Positions 36,830-46,310 of a stretch of 64,000 nt of DNA are shown one piece after another (position 1 is the stretch's first letter; each line of letters opens with the position of its first letter). Source of the stretch: Microvirga massiliensis (GTDB lineage Bacteria > Pseudomonadota > Alphaproteobacteria > Rhizobiales > Beijerinckiaceae); assembly GCF_001006805.1 (NCBI RefSeq), contig NZ_LN811354.1:1-64000 (forward strand), given 5' to 3'. The position numbers were made by a program, and so were the translations under genes. Under the pieces are notes generated by a model. It was not told the origin of the DNA and did no database searches. It saw only the letters and a program-made list of their open reading frames with translations.

Positions 36830-37492
36830 CTACGCTGCGATGCCATCCGACCGCTCGCCTCGGGCGACGATCCGGAGAGCATCATCCGGGAGCGGGCGCT
36901 GGAGTTTCAGCGCTTCTTCGGCCGGTGCAGTCATCCAGGTCTCGAACTCATCCTCGTCCCTGAGAATGACTGGCATGGCCTTGGGGTGAATGGGACCGAC
37001 GACACCGTTGGCATCGGTCGTCAGAAAGGCGAACAGGTTCGCGTTCACCTCGCCCTCCTTGATCTTTCGCACGGACGTCCAGTTGGTCCAGATCCCGGCG
37101 AAGAACAGGAGAGGGCGCTCCTCATTCGCGGCGAACCAGACCGGCACTTTCCTGCCGTTGGCCCCGGTCGCATATTCGCTGAAGCTCGTGAAAGGCACGA
37201 GACACCGGTTCTCCACGCCGAGCCACCTGCGCCAGTGTGGCGACTTCACGTTCCGCACGTTCGTGACGCCCGGATCCGTGCTGCGGCCCTTGAGGGCAAA
37301 GGCGGGCGAGGGCATCCCCCAGCGCAACATCGCGAGTTCCCGCACGCCATCCTGGGCCGTGCGCACGACCGGGGCGGCGGTATCGGGAAAAATTCCCGGC
37401 ATTATCGGCAGGTTACCCGTCGTATCCCGCATTGCCTTCGACAGCTGCCGAATGGCGTCCTGGCTCTTAGTCAGGGAATAGAGATTGCACAC
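36830..37492 (-). CDS. SRAP domain abasic-site protein (YedK/HMCES type)
   Basis: SRAP proteins cross-link through Cys2 to abasic sites in single-stranded DNA and shield them during replication. The start is set by function: GTG at 37492 encodes Met followed by Cys2 (CNLYSLTKSQ), with GGAGG nine bases upstream. The 220-aa product then has NVRNVKSPHW, VPFTSFSEYA (catalytic Glu region) and the active-site His in GPIHPKAMPVIL. It lies between a small protein whose 3' end overlaps its start by 26 bases and dinB, forming one SOS-type unit. Confidence 0.9.
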   Translation of the reverse strand: MCNLYSLTKSQDAIRQLSKAMRDTTGNLPIMPGIFPDTAAPVVRTAQDGVRELAMLRWGMPSPAFALKGRSTDPGVTNVRNVKSPHWRRWLGVENRCLVPFTSFSEYATGANGRKVPVWFAANEERPLLFFAGIWTNWTSVRKIKEGEVNANLFAFLTTDANGVVGPIHPKAMPVILRDEDEFETWMTAPAEEALKLQRPLPDDALRIVARGERSDGIAA

Positions 37493-37721
37493 CGGTGAAT
37501 ACCTCCGGGCTCCTGAGGCCGGATCCGGCCGGATTGGCCTTCCCGCGCGAAAACCTCCCCCGGATATAGCCGAAGGAGAGCAGGGACCGAGCCTTCGCGA
37601 GCTCGGACTCGAGAGAGGCATTGGCGATGACGAGCGCCTTCACGGCTGCTCGTACATCACCATCACAGGCTGAGATCGCCTGATCCGGCGCCTCCTCGAG
37701 GCATTCGATGTCGTTCGTCAT
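37467..37721 (-). CDS. small protein leading the SRAP-dinB unit
   Basis: The product has 84 residues from the ATG at 37721 (a start 16 codons upstream is possible). The core, AISACDGDVRAAVKALVIANASLE followed by LSFGYIRGRFSRG, looks like a helical conserved domain; I know no function. Its stop lies inside the SRAP coding region, so translation of the two is coupled. A GTTC-N7-GTTC box lies 75 bases upstream. Confidence 0.62.
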   Translation of the reverse strand: MTNDIECLEEAPDQAISACDGDVRAAVKALVIANASLESELAKARSLLSFGYIRGRFSRGKANPAGSGLRSPEVFTGVQSLFPD

Positions 37722-37795
37722 GGCAGGCTCGGGCACATGGGTCTCCGTCGGTTTCCAGAATGCTGCCAAGACTCGCTCCGGCAGGCGAGTACTTT

Positions 37796-37810
37796 GTTCT
37801 CTTTTCGTTC
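37796..37810 (-). promoter_or_regulatory. LexA box (alphaproteobacterial type)
   Basis: GTTC at 37796-37799, seven bases, GTTC at 37807-37810; on the transcribed strand this reads GAAC-N7-GAAC. This direct repeat is the established LexA operator of alphaproteobacteria (GTTC-N7-GTTC). It lies 75 bases upstream of the small protein-SRAP-dinB unit, whose members act in DNA lesion tolerance. Confidence 0.72.
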
Positions 37811-37891
37811 GCTTATCTGTGGAAGCGAAGCGAAGAAGTCCGCTCGCTCGGACGGCGCATCTGCGGCGTCGCTGGCAGCCGATAAATGCGC

Positions 37892-38383
37892 TTAGAGTTC
37901 GGCCCTGGCTTCCGGCTCGTCCTCCGCCATCCGCGCCCGATCTCTCCAGGCGAGCACGATGCGTTCGAGGTCGGCAAGATCGGAAGCATGCAACCGGCCG
38001 AGTGTCCGCGCGACATAGGCCCGTTGAGCGGCCATTCCGCGCTCGGCGAGATCACGTCCCTTGGCGGTCAGAAACAGGGCATTGGAACGTCGGTCGCTCG
38101 GGATCGGCCGTCGCTCGACGAGACTCGCCTCGACCATCCGGTCGAGCAGCCCCGACACGTTGCCCTTCGTGACATAGAGGCGCTCCGCGAGTTCCTGCTG
38201 GCTCACGCCCTCCTGCTCCGTCAATGTCGAGAGGAGGTCGAACTGGGGAATCGATAGCCCGATCGCCTTGAGTTCGTTGGCGACCGCGTTCGAGGCCCGC
38301 CGATGGAGGCGCACGAAGCGGAACCAGATCCGCAACGGGTCGGGCTCAGGGTTCTCGCGGGTATGGGGAGCAAGAACGGCCAT
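37892..38383 (-). CDS. MarR family transcriptional regulator
   Basis: This is a winged-helix dimeric regulator of 163 residues: helical N-terminus, IGLSIPQFDLLSTL, the recognition part VSQQELAERLYVTKGNVSGLLDRM and the wing VERRPIPSDRRSNALFLT. GGAGG nine bases upstream fixes the ATG at 38383; the frame stays open much further upstream but without family sequence. It is divergent from the acyl-CoA synthetase gene with 168 bases between starts, so it is a natural candidate to control that gene, perhaps in response to an acyl-CoA or aromatic ligand. Confidence 0.9.
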   Translation of the reverse strand: MAVLAPHTRENPEPDPLRIWFRFVRLHRRASNAVANELKAIGLSIPQFDLLSTLTEQEGVSQQELAERLYVTKGNVSGLLDRMVEASLVERRPIPSDRRSNALFLTAKGRDLAERGMAAQRAYVARTLGRLHASDLADLERIVLAWRDRARMAEDEPEARAEL

Positions 38384-38551
38384 GGCTTTGCGCCTCCGAT
38401 CGGACTGAACGCGAATACAACAGAACGCCGGCTTTGGCAGCCTGTGTCGCGGAGATCCAGTTACGATTCTATTGCAGCCCTTGGCGAGCCGCCCGACTTC
38501 CGTATTGTGGGATTCCAGAGCCACAGACGAATGGCTTTGACGGAGGAAGCT

Positions 38552-40177
38552 ATGCTCGGCCTGATGCAGGATTGGCCTCTGCTGATCCATCGCGTGATCG
38601 ACCACGCTGCAGTTCAGCACGGGAATCGTCTTGTGATCTCGCGCTCGGTCGAAGGCCCGATTCATACGATCACTTACGCGGAGGCGAGGGGACGGGCGCT
38701 CCGGCTCGCGAAGCGCCTGGATCGAGAGGGTATCCGCCTCGGGGACAGGGTCGCGACGCTCGCCTGGAACACTTGGCGCCACTTCGAGGCCTGGTACGGC
38801 ATCACGGGCATCGGCGCGGTTTACCATACCGTCAATCCACGCCTGTTCGACGATCAGATCGTCTACATCCTGAACCATGCCGAGGATCGCCTGCTTCTCC
38901 TCGACCTGACATTCGTGCCTCTCGTCGAGAAGCTGCAGTCACGACTGCCGGGAATCGAGCGTTTCATCGTCCTCACCGACGCCGCTCACATGCCGGATAC
39001 GACGCTGCGTAATGCCATGAGCTATGAGGAATGGCTCGGTGAAGCCGATGAGGACTTCGCATGGCGTCAGTTCGATGAGAACACGGCGGCAGGCTTGTGC
39101 TATACGTCCGGAACGACGGGCGAGCCCAAGGGAGTGCTCTACTCGCATCGCTCGAACCTGCTTCTGTCGCTCGCGGTCAACAACCCGGATTTCCTCGGTC
39201 TGTCGTGCCGCGATGTGGCAATGCCGGTGGTTCCGCTGTTTCACGCGAATGGCTGGTCCTTTGCCTTCTCGGCTCCGTTGGCGGGTGCAAGCCTCGTATT
39301 GCCCGGTGCGAAGCTCGATGGCGCTTCGGTCCATGAACTCCTGGAGACCTATCGCGTCACGATCACTGCCGGGGTGCCGACCGTCTGGTTCGGCCTCCTT
39401 CAGCACCTCGAAAAGTCGGGCGGGCGTCTCTCGACGCTTCAGCGCGTGGTCATCGGGGGCTCGGCCGCTCCACGGGCGATGACGGCCGCTTTCGAGGAGC
39501 GCTACGGCGTGACGGTCAATCATGCATGGGGCATGACCGAGATGAGCCCGCTCGGCTCCTTCTGCTCGATCAAGCCGGACTACGGGGCCCTCGATCGGGA
39601 GGCGCTCCTCGACCTCAAGATGAAACAGGGACATCCGCCGTTCGGAGTCGAGTTCCGCCTCACCAATGATGCCGGGCAGGATCTGCCGTGGGACGGATCC
39701 ACCGTTGGGCGCCTGAAGGTGCGCGGCCCAGCGATCGCCAAGTCGTATTTTCGTCGGGACGACGAGATCCTCGACGAGCATGGCTTCTTCGACACGGGAG
39801 ATGTCGTCACCATCGATCCCCATGGAATGATGCACATCACGGATCGCACGAAGGACATCATCAAGTCGGGAGGCGAATGGATTTCGTCGATCGAGCTCGA
39901 AAATCTCGCTGTGGGGCACCCCGATATCGCCGAGGCTGCGGTCATCGGTGTTCAGCATCCGAAATGGGACGAGCGCCCGCTCCTGATCATCGTTCCCAAG
40001 GAAGGGCGAACGCCGAAGCGGGAGGACGTGCTCGCCTTCATGGAGGATCGGATCGCACGCTGGTGGCTGCCCGAGGATGTCGTGTTCGTTAACGCCATCC
40101 CCCACACTGCGACGGGCAAGATTCAGAAGACCGCGCTGCGAGAGATGTTCCGCGAATACCGGCTCCCAGGGGCGTGA
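38552..40177 (+). CDS. long-chain fatty acid/acyl-CoA ligase (AMP-forming)
   Basis: This enzyme activates a carboxylic acid to its CoA ester through an acyl-adenylate. The product has 541 residues: P-loop [25 protein letters not shown], the adenylate motif [24 protein letters not shown] and [15 protein letters not shown], ending with the C-terminal lysine in [11 protein letters not shown] textbook GGAGGA just before the ATG at 38552 sets the start, shorter than the open frame allows. Chain-length preference is not readable; medium- or long-chain is most usual in this subfamily. Confidence 0.92.
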   Translation: MLGLMQDWPLLIHRVIDHAAVQHGNRLVISRSVEGPIHTITYAEARGRALRLAKRLDREGIRLGDRVATLAWNTWRHFEAWYGITGIGAVYHTVNPRLFDDQIVYILNHAEDRLLLLDLTFVPLVEKLQSRLPGIERFIVLTDAAHMPDTTLRNAMSYEEWLGEADEDFAWRQFDENTAAGLCYTSGTTGEPKGVLYSHRSNLLLSLAVNNPDFLGLSCRDVAMPVVPLFHANGWSFAFSAPLAGASLVLPGAKLDGASVHELLETYRVTITAGVPTVWFGLLQHLEKSGGRLSTLQRVVIGGSAAPRAMTAAFEERYGVTVNHAWGMTEMSPLGSFCSIKPDYGALDREALLDLKMKQGHPPFGVEFRLTNDAGQDLPWDGSTVGRLKVRGPAIAKSYFRRDDEILDEHGFFDTGDVVTIDPHGMMHITDRTKDIIKSGGEWISSIELENLAVGHPDIAEAAVIGVQHPKWDERPLLIIVPKEGRTPKREDVLAFMEDRIARWWLPEDVVFVNAIPHTATGKIQKTALREMFREYRLPGA

Positions 40178-40268
40178 GGCGAACGAGCCGGCCCGACAAG
40201 GCCCCCTTGCCTGCACGTGACGGAAACCGTTCGAGCTGATATCGCCGTGAGGTCTGGAAGCTCGGGTG

Positions 40269-41045
40269 ATGCGCCGTCTCATTATTGAAGAACCTGTTTC
40301 ACGGCCGGCGCGCTGGTCGCCCATGGTGGCCGTGTTCGCATTGGCGGTCACCGGGCTCGCAGTGCTTCTCATTCGATTCCAATGGGTCGATTATCCGTCC
40401 GGCTTCGCCGCTTTGGGGGTCGGCCTCCTCCTCGCGCTGCTCGCCGTGCTGCTCGCGCTGATCGCGTTCGTCCGGATCTGGCAGGAGGGACGGCGCGGGC
40501 TCGGCAGCGCGATTCGGGGGCTTCTCCTCGCACTCGCGATTCTGGCCTATCCGGGCTTCTTCGCCCTGCAGGGGATACGTCTGCCGGCCATCAACGATGT
40601 CACGACGGATACCGAAAACCCGCCGGCTTTTTCCCGCTCCCGTGCGGTGCTCGAAGCACGCAAGGGGCACATTCCACCGGATGTGCCTGCCGAGTTCCGG
40701 GAGGCGCAACGCGAGGCTTATACCCGGATCGCACCACTCACGCTCGACGTGCCTCCGGAGGAGGCTTTCGAGCTCGTCAAGAAGGCTGCCGCAAAGCGCG
40801 GCTGGCGCGTCATCGAGGCGGTGCCGCCCGGTGGCAGGATGGGGATAGGCCATCTCGATGCCATCGCTCGGACGCTCGTGCTGCGCCTGCCGGACGACGT
40901 GACGGTTCGAGTCAGGCCGCGCGCCGACGGAACGCGGATCGATATCCGGTCCGCTTCGCGGATCGGGACGCACGATCTCGGCACGAATGCAGCCCGGGTG
41001 AGGGATTTCCTGGATGAGATTTCCAATCTGGCGCTCGCGTCATGA
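40269..41045 (+). CDS. DUF1499 domain membrane protein
   Basis: DUF1499 proteins have no settled function. The 258-aa product has three or four membrane helices in the first 105 residues (VFALAVTGLAVLLIRF, LGVGLLLALLAVLLALIAFV, LLLALAILAYPGFFAL) and then a soluble DUF1499 domain from INDVTTDTENPPAF to VRDFLDEI, including a DVPPEEAFELVKKAA segment. GTG at 40266 directly precedes the ATG at 40269. It follows the acyl-CoA ligase by 91 bases and ends just before a strong terminator. Confidence 0.85.
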   Translation: MRRLIIEEPVSRPARWSPMVAVFALAVTGLAVLLIRFQWVDYPSGFAALGVGLLLALLAVLLALIAFVRIWQEGRRGLGSAIRGLLLALAILAYPGFFALQGIRLPAINDVTTDTENPPAFSRSRAVLEARKGHIPPDVPAEFREAQREAYTRIAPLTLDVPPEEAFELVKKAAAKRGWRVIEAVPPGGRMGIGHLDAIARTLVLRLPDDVTVRVRPRADGTRIDIRSASRIGTHDLGTNAARVRDFLDEISNLALAS

Positions 41046-41061
41046 TTGCGCCTTCCATGCA

Positions 41062-41093
41062 AAAAGGCCCCGGTGGTGGCACCGGGGCCTTTT
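41062..41093. terminator. bidirectional rho-independent terminator
   Basis: A perfect 14-bp stem, AAAAGGCCCCGGTG at 41062-41075 and its complement at 41080-41093, with a 4-base loop. It carries T-runs on both strands. It sits between the convergent DUF1499 and TRAP genes and should stop transcription from both sides. Confidence 0.93.
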
Positions 41094-41111
41094 CAGGATG
41101 ATTGCCTCGTC

Positions 41112-42206
<1,095 letters not shown>

Positions 42207-42453
42207 TTACCTCCCAAGAAACGACAGCCGACCCTCTCGACCGTCATCCGGACGCATGAACGGTCCGGACCGGGAAAGCACGAGGTCGCTGAAGCCTCAG
42301 GGGACGGCACGCAAGCCGTCAGTCTCGCCTCTCCCGAAGGCTGTCACTCTACAGGGAAGTCGACCCGACCAGAAGCACTGGCGGGCAGCAACGCGCTACG
42401 ACTAAGGTTTACCCTCGAGCCTCTGCGTTGGTTAAGGGAGGCTTGTAACCAGG

Positions 42454-42603
42454 TCAGGTCCAGGCTTCGGAAGCACAGACCAGCGTGAAGAGTCCGATGA
42501 CGCCGCCGAGTTCTGCGACCGTTCGCAGAACGGGGACCGGATCGTCCGACAAGTAGGTCCATCCGCCGAGTGCGAGAACGATGAGCGAGGCCCACAAAGC
42601 CAT
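42454..42603 (-). CDS. 49-aa membrane protein under an EcfG-type promoter
   Basis: The small product has two hydrophobic stretches (ALWASLIVLALGGWTYL and LGGVIGLFTLVCA) joined by an acidic turn (SDDPVPVLRTVAE), so it is likely a two-helix inner-membrane protein. GGAG seven bases upstream sets the ATG at 42603. A consensus general-stress promoter (GGAAC-N16-CGTT) lies 36 bases before the start, which greatly strengthens the call for such a short gene. The function is unknown. Confidence 0.65.
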   Translation of the reverse strand: MALWASLIVLALGGWTYLSDDPVPVLRTVAELGGVIGLFTLVCASEAWT

Positions 42604-43010
42604 GGGTATTCTCCCCTGGTTACATTCTCCCGAGCCCCAAACGCAGACCGCAACGATTTGTTCCCACGCAAACACCAGCCGCAACGGGCTAAGCTAGGCT
42701 CAGCCTGCCCGAGTTTGGTCGCGTTCAGGCTCCTTATTCTGAGGCGATCTCCGCTCAGGCCATGCGTACGAAAGAAAGCGAAAGTTTGGCAAAGCATACG
42801 GGCGACGTGTCCGTGCTGTGTCAATCGATCTCGTGCGAAGTGTCTCTCCCATTTCTGTCGATCACCGTACTCGCTGCAGGCCCCTCTGTGGGATGGAACA
42901 ATACATCTGCCTAGATCACGCGATTCGATCGCAGATCCTGCATCTGCGGGATTCTTTACGATGCCACTCGAGGAATGACGTCTCGAGAAGGGATGCCGGC
43001 AGGCCGGCGA
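42604..43010. other. intergenic region upstream of the 49-aa gene
   Basis: Apart from the EcfG-type promoter at 42640-42664, nothing is recognised in these 400 bases. Short frames on both strands have no ribosome binding sites or family motifs. The right end borders the stop of the first serine protease gene, which is transcribed in the same direction. Confidence 0.5.
42640..42664 (-). promoter_or_regulatory. EcfG-type general stress promoter
   Basis: On the minus strand GGAAC (42664-42660), a 16-base spacer and CGTT (42643-42640) match the alphaproteobacterial general-stress sigma factor consensus exactly. The -10 element is 36 bases before the ATG of the 49-aa membrane protein, leaving a short leader that contains the Shine-Dalgarno. 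Confidence 0.72.
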
Positions 43011-43856
43011 TCAACGACTTATTCCGCGACCTTTGGCGCTGGATGAGCCTGAGGCCGACGTCCAGTTCTGTCCCGACAGATGCATGGTGCCGTCCACGAC
43101 CCATTGAAGATGGTCCTGAATCGGCGTGATTGCCGTTAGTCCTCCACAGGCGGTTTGCTGGCGGGATGTCATCGCGCCACTGGACCAGCTCACGATGCCG
43201 ACGAGTCGTGGGCCGAAAGCCGTTTCCACGAGCAGGGGGCCGCCCGAGTCACCACGGCAGGCGCCGGCTCCATCACTCTCGGCCAGCCGGTCGGGATCAG
43301 CCACGACGAAGACGTGATTCCTGACCCGAACGGGCCCTAATGCGACGAGTTGCGTCTCCCGGAGGACGCGCGCGGTGCCCTTGGCGCGCTCTCGCGTCAC
43401 CCCGAACCCGGCAAGCGTCACGAATTCGCCCGTTCCGATCCGCGTCACTCCTGCAAGATCGATCGGCTGGAAGGAAGATCCGAGCGGCTGTCTCAGGCCC
43501 AAAAGCGCAAGGTCGACACCAGGCTGGGTGCGAGGTGTGGTCCCCTGAACGAATGTCGGATGCAGGAGGGCGGCCGAGACCCCGACGGCCTGTGCCCGGA
43601 ACCTTCGATCGACGCCAACGACCTTGTAGGCGGCCGCGTCGACGACGCAATGCGCAGCCGTCAGCACGACGTCGGGGCGGACCAGGATTCCGGTGCAGAG
43701 TTCCCCAGCGGAATTCTCCACCCGAACGACGGCGCGCCGAAGACCATCCGGATCCCGCGAGACCCTCCCGCCCACAACGGCTCCTGCAGGAACTGCAAGG
43801 ACCGAGCAGAACATTGCAGTCAAGGAGAAATGAACGAGACGAGAGAGCTTTTTCAT
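43011..43856 (-). CDS. secreted trypsin-like serine protease (S1)
   Basis: This is a chymotrypsin-fold protease of 281 residues. The triad is H69 in LTAAHC, D115 in VDLALL and S204 in GDSGGP; cysteine pairs around C54/C70 and C200/TAC fit trypsin disulfides. The signal peptide (KK start, hydrophobic core) ends AGA just before VVGG at 27-30. Thus signal peptidase would create the N-terminus that in trypsin needs zymogen cleavage (Ile16-Val-Gly-Gly). The C-terminal 25 residues after the domain are Ser/Gly/Lys-rich. A paralogue lies 165 bases upstream on the same strand. Confidence 0.88.
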   Translation of the reverse strand: MKKLSRLVHFSLTAMFCSVLAVPAGAVVGGRVSRDPDGLRRAVVRVENSAGELCTGILVRPDVVLTAAHCVVDAAAYKVVGVDRRFRAQAVGVSAALLHPTFVQGTTPRTQPGVDLALLGLRQPLGSSFQPIDLAGVTRIGTGEFVTLAGFGVTRERAKGTARVLRETQLVALGPVRVRNHVFVVADPDRLAESDGAGACRGDSGGPLLVETAFGPRLVGIVSWSSGAMTSRQQTACGGLTAITPIQDHLQWVVDGTMHLSGQNWTSASGSSSAKGRGISR

Positions 43857-44021
43857 GACGCCACTGTGGCGGCTCGTGGCCGTTTCATCAACCTAAGCCG
43901 AAACGCATATTCGGGTTCCCGGCATTCCTCCTTCGAGGGGAGCACGGCGCTGCCTCCCGAGTAGCCTCCGGAAGGAGCCGTGGTTCAAGGCGTCGGACCG
44001 GTGTTCAACTTCGGAAGCTCG

Positions 44022-44783
44022 TCACGTATTATCCCATGTCGCGGCGCGATCCCATCGGGCGAGAACCTCGTCGATCCAGGTTCGTTGCTCACCCAAAAGG
44101 ATGCCTTGGGTCAGCGAGCCGCAATTCTTCTCGCTCTCACCCCGGCTCCAGGTCGTGACTGCGACGACGCTCTGCCGGTGCAGGAGAGGCCCCCCAGAAT
44201 CGCCCTCGCAGGCGCCCGCTCCCGTTTGCCCGCCGAGCCAGAGCACGATCCTGCTCGGGCCAAAGGGCTCGACGACTCGCAACTCGACCGCTCTGAGAAG
44301 GCCCGTCGAGCGGATATCCCGCTCTCGCGCGACTCCGTATCCAGCCACCGTCACGGCTTCGCCCCGCATCGGCTGGGCCGTACTCAGCACCGCCGGGGCG
44401 AAGCGCGAGGGAAGTTCCTGCTCAAGTTGTAGCAAGGCGAGATCGATCGACCGACGGCGCGCCCGAATGGCATCGGCCCGGAAACCGGGATGGATCACCG
44501 TGCGGGCTGTGCCGACGAGAGCGGGTGGACTGCCGTCAGGGCCGCGGTAGTGAACGCGATACTCCTTGGCTCCGGTCACGCAATGCGCGGCCGTCAGAAC
44601 GACGTCTCGTGCCAGAACGATGCCGCTGCAGACGCCACCTCGGGAGGAAAGCACCATGACCGTACGGTCGAGAAGCCCGTCCGGTCGTTCGGCACCGCCG
44701 ACGACCGCAGAACTCTTCGAGGCGGAAGAAAGCATGACCGCCGCGGCAAGAGCGACAGCCGGGAATTTTGCAAGCGACGGCAA
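44022..44783 (-). CDS. secreted trypsin-like serine protease (S1), paralogue
   Basis: The 253-aa product has the triad H67 (LTAAHC), D114 (SIDLALL) and S196 (GDSGGP). As in its neighbour, the predicted signal-peptide cleavage (SSA) falls directly before VVGG at 27-30. The start is TTG at 44783, supported by GGGAGG five bases upstream. The two proteases share layout and length but are clearly diverged, so the duplication is old. No inhibitor or secretion gene is adjacent; the substrate is unknown. Confidence 0.88.
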   Translation of the reverse strand: MPSLAKFPAVALAAAVMLSSASKSSAVVGGAERPDGLLDRTVMVLSSRGGVCSGIVLARDVVLTAAHCVTGAKEYRVHYRGPDGSPPALVGTARTVIHPGFRADAIRARRRSIDLALLQLEQELPSRFAPAVLSTAQPMRGEAVTVAGYGVARERDIRSTGLLRAVELRVVEPFGPSRIVLWLGGQTGAGACEGDSGGPLLHRQSVVAVTTWSRGESEKNCGSLTQGILLGEQRTWIDEVLARWDRAATWDNT

Positions 44784-44930
44784 TCGAACCTCCCAGATCG
44801 GAGCCGGCGTTTAGATCAGAACGTGGGATGATTGAAGCCGGCCCGGCGCGAGACCTTCAGAGTCTGGCAGCGTCGATTGCAGCCGCCTCCGAAGGCGGAA
44901 GGCCGTGAGGTCTATTTCCGGGCGAGGGTG

Positions 44931-45173
44931 TCAGTCGGCTTCTGCGAGCTTGCGTGCAATCTCGTCCTTGAGGTGAACCCGGCGACACTTGAGATCCTCC
45001 TCGACATCCTCGGTCGTCGGCTCGACCCTGCTCTCGACGCGGTGGATGGTTCGGTTGAGTTCGTTATAATCGTCGATGAGGCGCGCGAAATGCGCGTCGG
45101 TGGTCTTGAGCCGATGGATCCGGTCACCCTGATCCGGGAACTCTTCATGGAGGTCGTGAGGGGTGTTGCTCAT
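44931..45173 (-). CDS. YdcH/DUF465 family small protein
   Basis: This is a cytoplasmic helical-hairpin protein of unknown role. The 80-aa product from the ATG at 45173 carries the family core, HFARLIDDYNELNRTIHRVE, and a LKCRRVHLKDEIARKL helix. AAAGGGATG upstream supports the start; 32 extra upstream codons lack family sequence. Confidence 0.83.
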   Translation of the reverse strand: MSNTPHDLHEEFPDQGDRIHRLKTTDAHFARLIDDYNELNRTIHRVESRVEPTTEDVEEDLKCRRVHLKDEIARKLAEAD

Positions 45174-45296
45174 TCTCGCATCCCTTTCATTCACCTGGAC
45201 CGACAACGTTGGGCAGGCCCGGGTGTTTCCCGAGGGGGCGGCCCGGTGCGGGTCCCATTCACGCTCCATTCACTGCGCCTGAGCCAGCGTGCTGCC

Positions 45297-45608
45297 ATGC
45301 ACAAATTCCTGGTCATCGCCATGAGCCTCGGGCTTGCCGGGGGCGCACATGCACAACCAGCCGGCCCCTGGCAGGATTGCGTGCAGCCCCGCGAACTCCA
45401 CGACGTGGTGGCTGCTCGCACGCTCGTGGCCCCGGCCACGGCCGTCATGACTGCCCGCCGCCAGGTCCCTGGCGCGGATGTCGTGCGGGCGAACCTTTGC
45501 CGCAGCAACGATACGCTCGTATATGTGATCGTCGCCCTCCGCAAAGACGGGCGAGCCGTTCAGGTGACGATTGACGGGGCCTCGGGCCGCGTGAAATCGG
45601 TCGAGTGA
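45297..45608 (+). CDS. small periplasmic PepSY-like protein (FeuN candidate)
   Basis: The 103-aa product has a signal peptide (MHKFLVIAMSLGLAGGAHAQ) and a mature part with two cysteines (WQDC, NLC), ending in a PepSY-like strand pair, LVYVIVALRKDGRAVQVTIDGASGRV. It sits 24 bases before a FeuP-like regulator. In rhizobia the small periplasmic protein FeuN, encoded just upstream of feuP, restrains the FeuQ kinase. Position, size and export fit that role; sequence identity to FeuN was not tested. Confidence 0.68.
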   Translation: MHKFLVIAMSLGLAGGAHAQPAGPWQDCVQPRELHDVVAARTLVAPATAVMTARRQVPGADVVRANLCRSNDTLVYVIVALRKDGRAVQVTIDGASGRVKSVE

Positions 45609-45632
45609 GCCCGTCTTGCCCAACTAGCGAGT

Positions 45633-46310
45633 GTGATCTTGCGCCTTCTCGTCGTCGAGGATGATCCCAATCTCAACCAGCAGATCGTGACGGCCCTCGA
45701 ACACGCGGGCTACGCGGTCGATCGGGCGTATGACGGCGAAGAGGGCCAGTTCCTTGGGGAAACGGAGCCCTATGACGCCGTGATTCTGGATCTGGGCCTG
45801 CCGAAAGTCGACGGCGTCTCGGTCCTGACGAGCTGGCGCCGGGAGGGGCGCAAGATGCCCGTTATCATTCTGACGGCGCGCGACCGCTGGAGTGACAAGG
45901 TGCAAGGCTTCGATGCGGGAGCCGACGACTACGTCACCAAGCCTTTCCATATCGAGGAGCTTCTCGCTCGCGTGCGGGCCGTGCTCCGTCGCTCGACCGG
46001 CCATGCCACGAGCGAGCTGTCATGCGGGCCAGTGCGTCTCGATACTCGGTCCGGTCGCGTCATGGTCGAGGGAAATCCGGTTCGGCTGACGTCGCACGAG
46101 TATCGCCTCCTGTCCTACCTGATGCACCATGCGGGGCGGATCGTCTCGCGTGGCGAACTCACCGAACACCTCTACGATCAGGATTTCGACCGCGACTCGA
46201 ACACGATCGAGGTGTTCATCGGCCGCCTTCGCAAGAAGCTCGGAGTGGATATCATTCAGACGGTCCGCGGGCTCGGCTATCTCGTGGATCCGACGCGAGC
46301 GGAGGCGTGA
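45633..46310 (+). CDS. feuP: OmpR-family response regulator, FeuP-like
   Basis: The 225-aa product has a receiver domain with acidic pocket (VVEDD), phospho-acceptor D53 in VILDLGLPKVDG and the K in VTKPF, followed by a winged-helix DNA-binding domain (RLTSHEYRLLSYLMHHAG, DSNTIEVFIGRLRKKLG). The stretches RDRWSDKVQGFDAGADDYVTKPFHIEE and SCGPVRLDTRSGR are as I recall them from rhizobial FeuP, which controls cyclic glucan export and osmoadaptation. The start is GTG at 45633. The kinase gene overlaps by four bases. Confidence 0.85.
   Translation: MILRLLVVEDDPNLNQQIVTALEHAGYAVDRAYDGEEGQFLGETEPYDAVILDLGLPKVDGVSVLTSWRREGRKMPVIILTARDRWSDKVQGFDAGADDYVTKPFHIEELLARVRAVLRRSTGHATSELSCGPVRLDTRSGRVMVEGNPVRLTSHEYRLLSYLMHHAGRIVSRGELTEHLYDQDFDRDSNTIEVFIGRLRKKLGVDIIQTVRGLGYLVDPTRAEA

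Noticed and set aside
38939-40372. 477-codon minus-strand frame opposite the acyl-CoA ligase
   Set aside because: Shadow of a gene with complete AMP-ligase motifs; no ribosome binding site.
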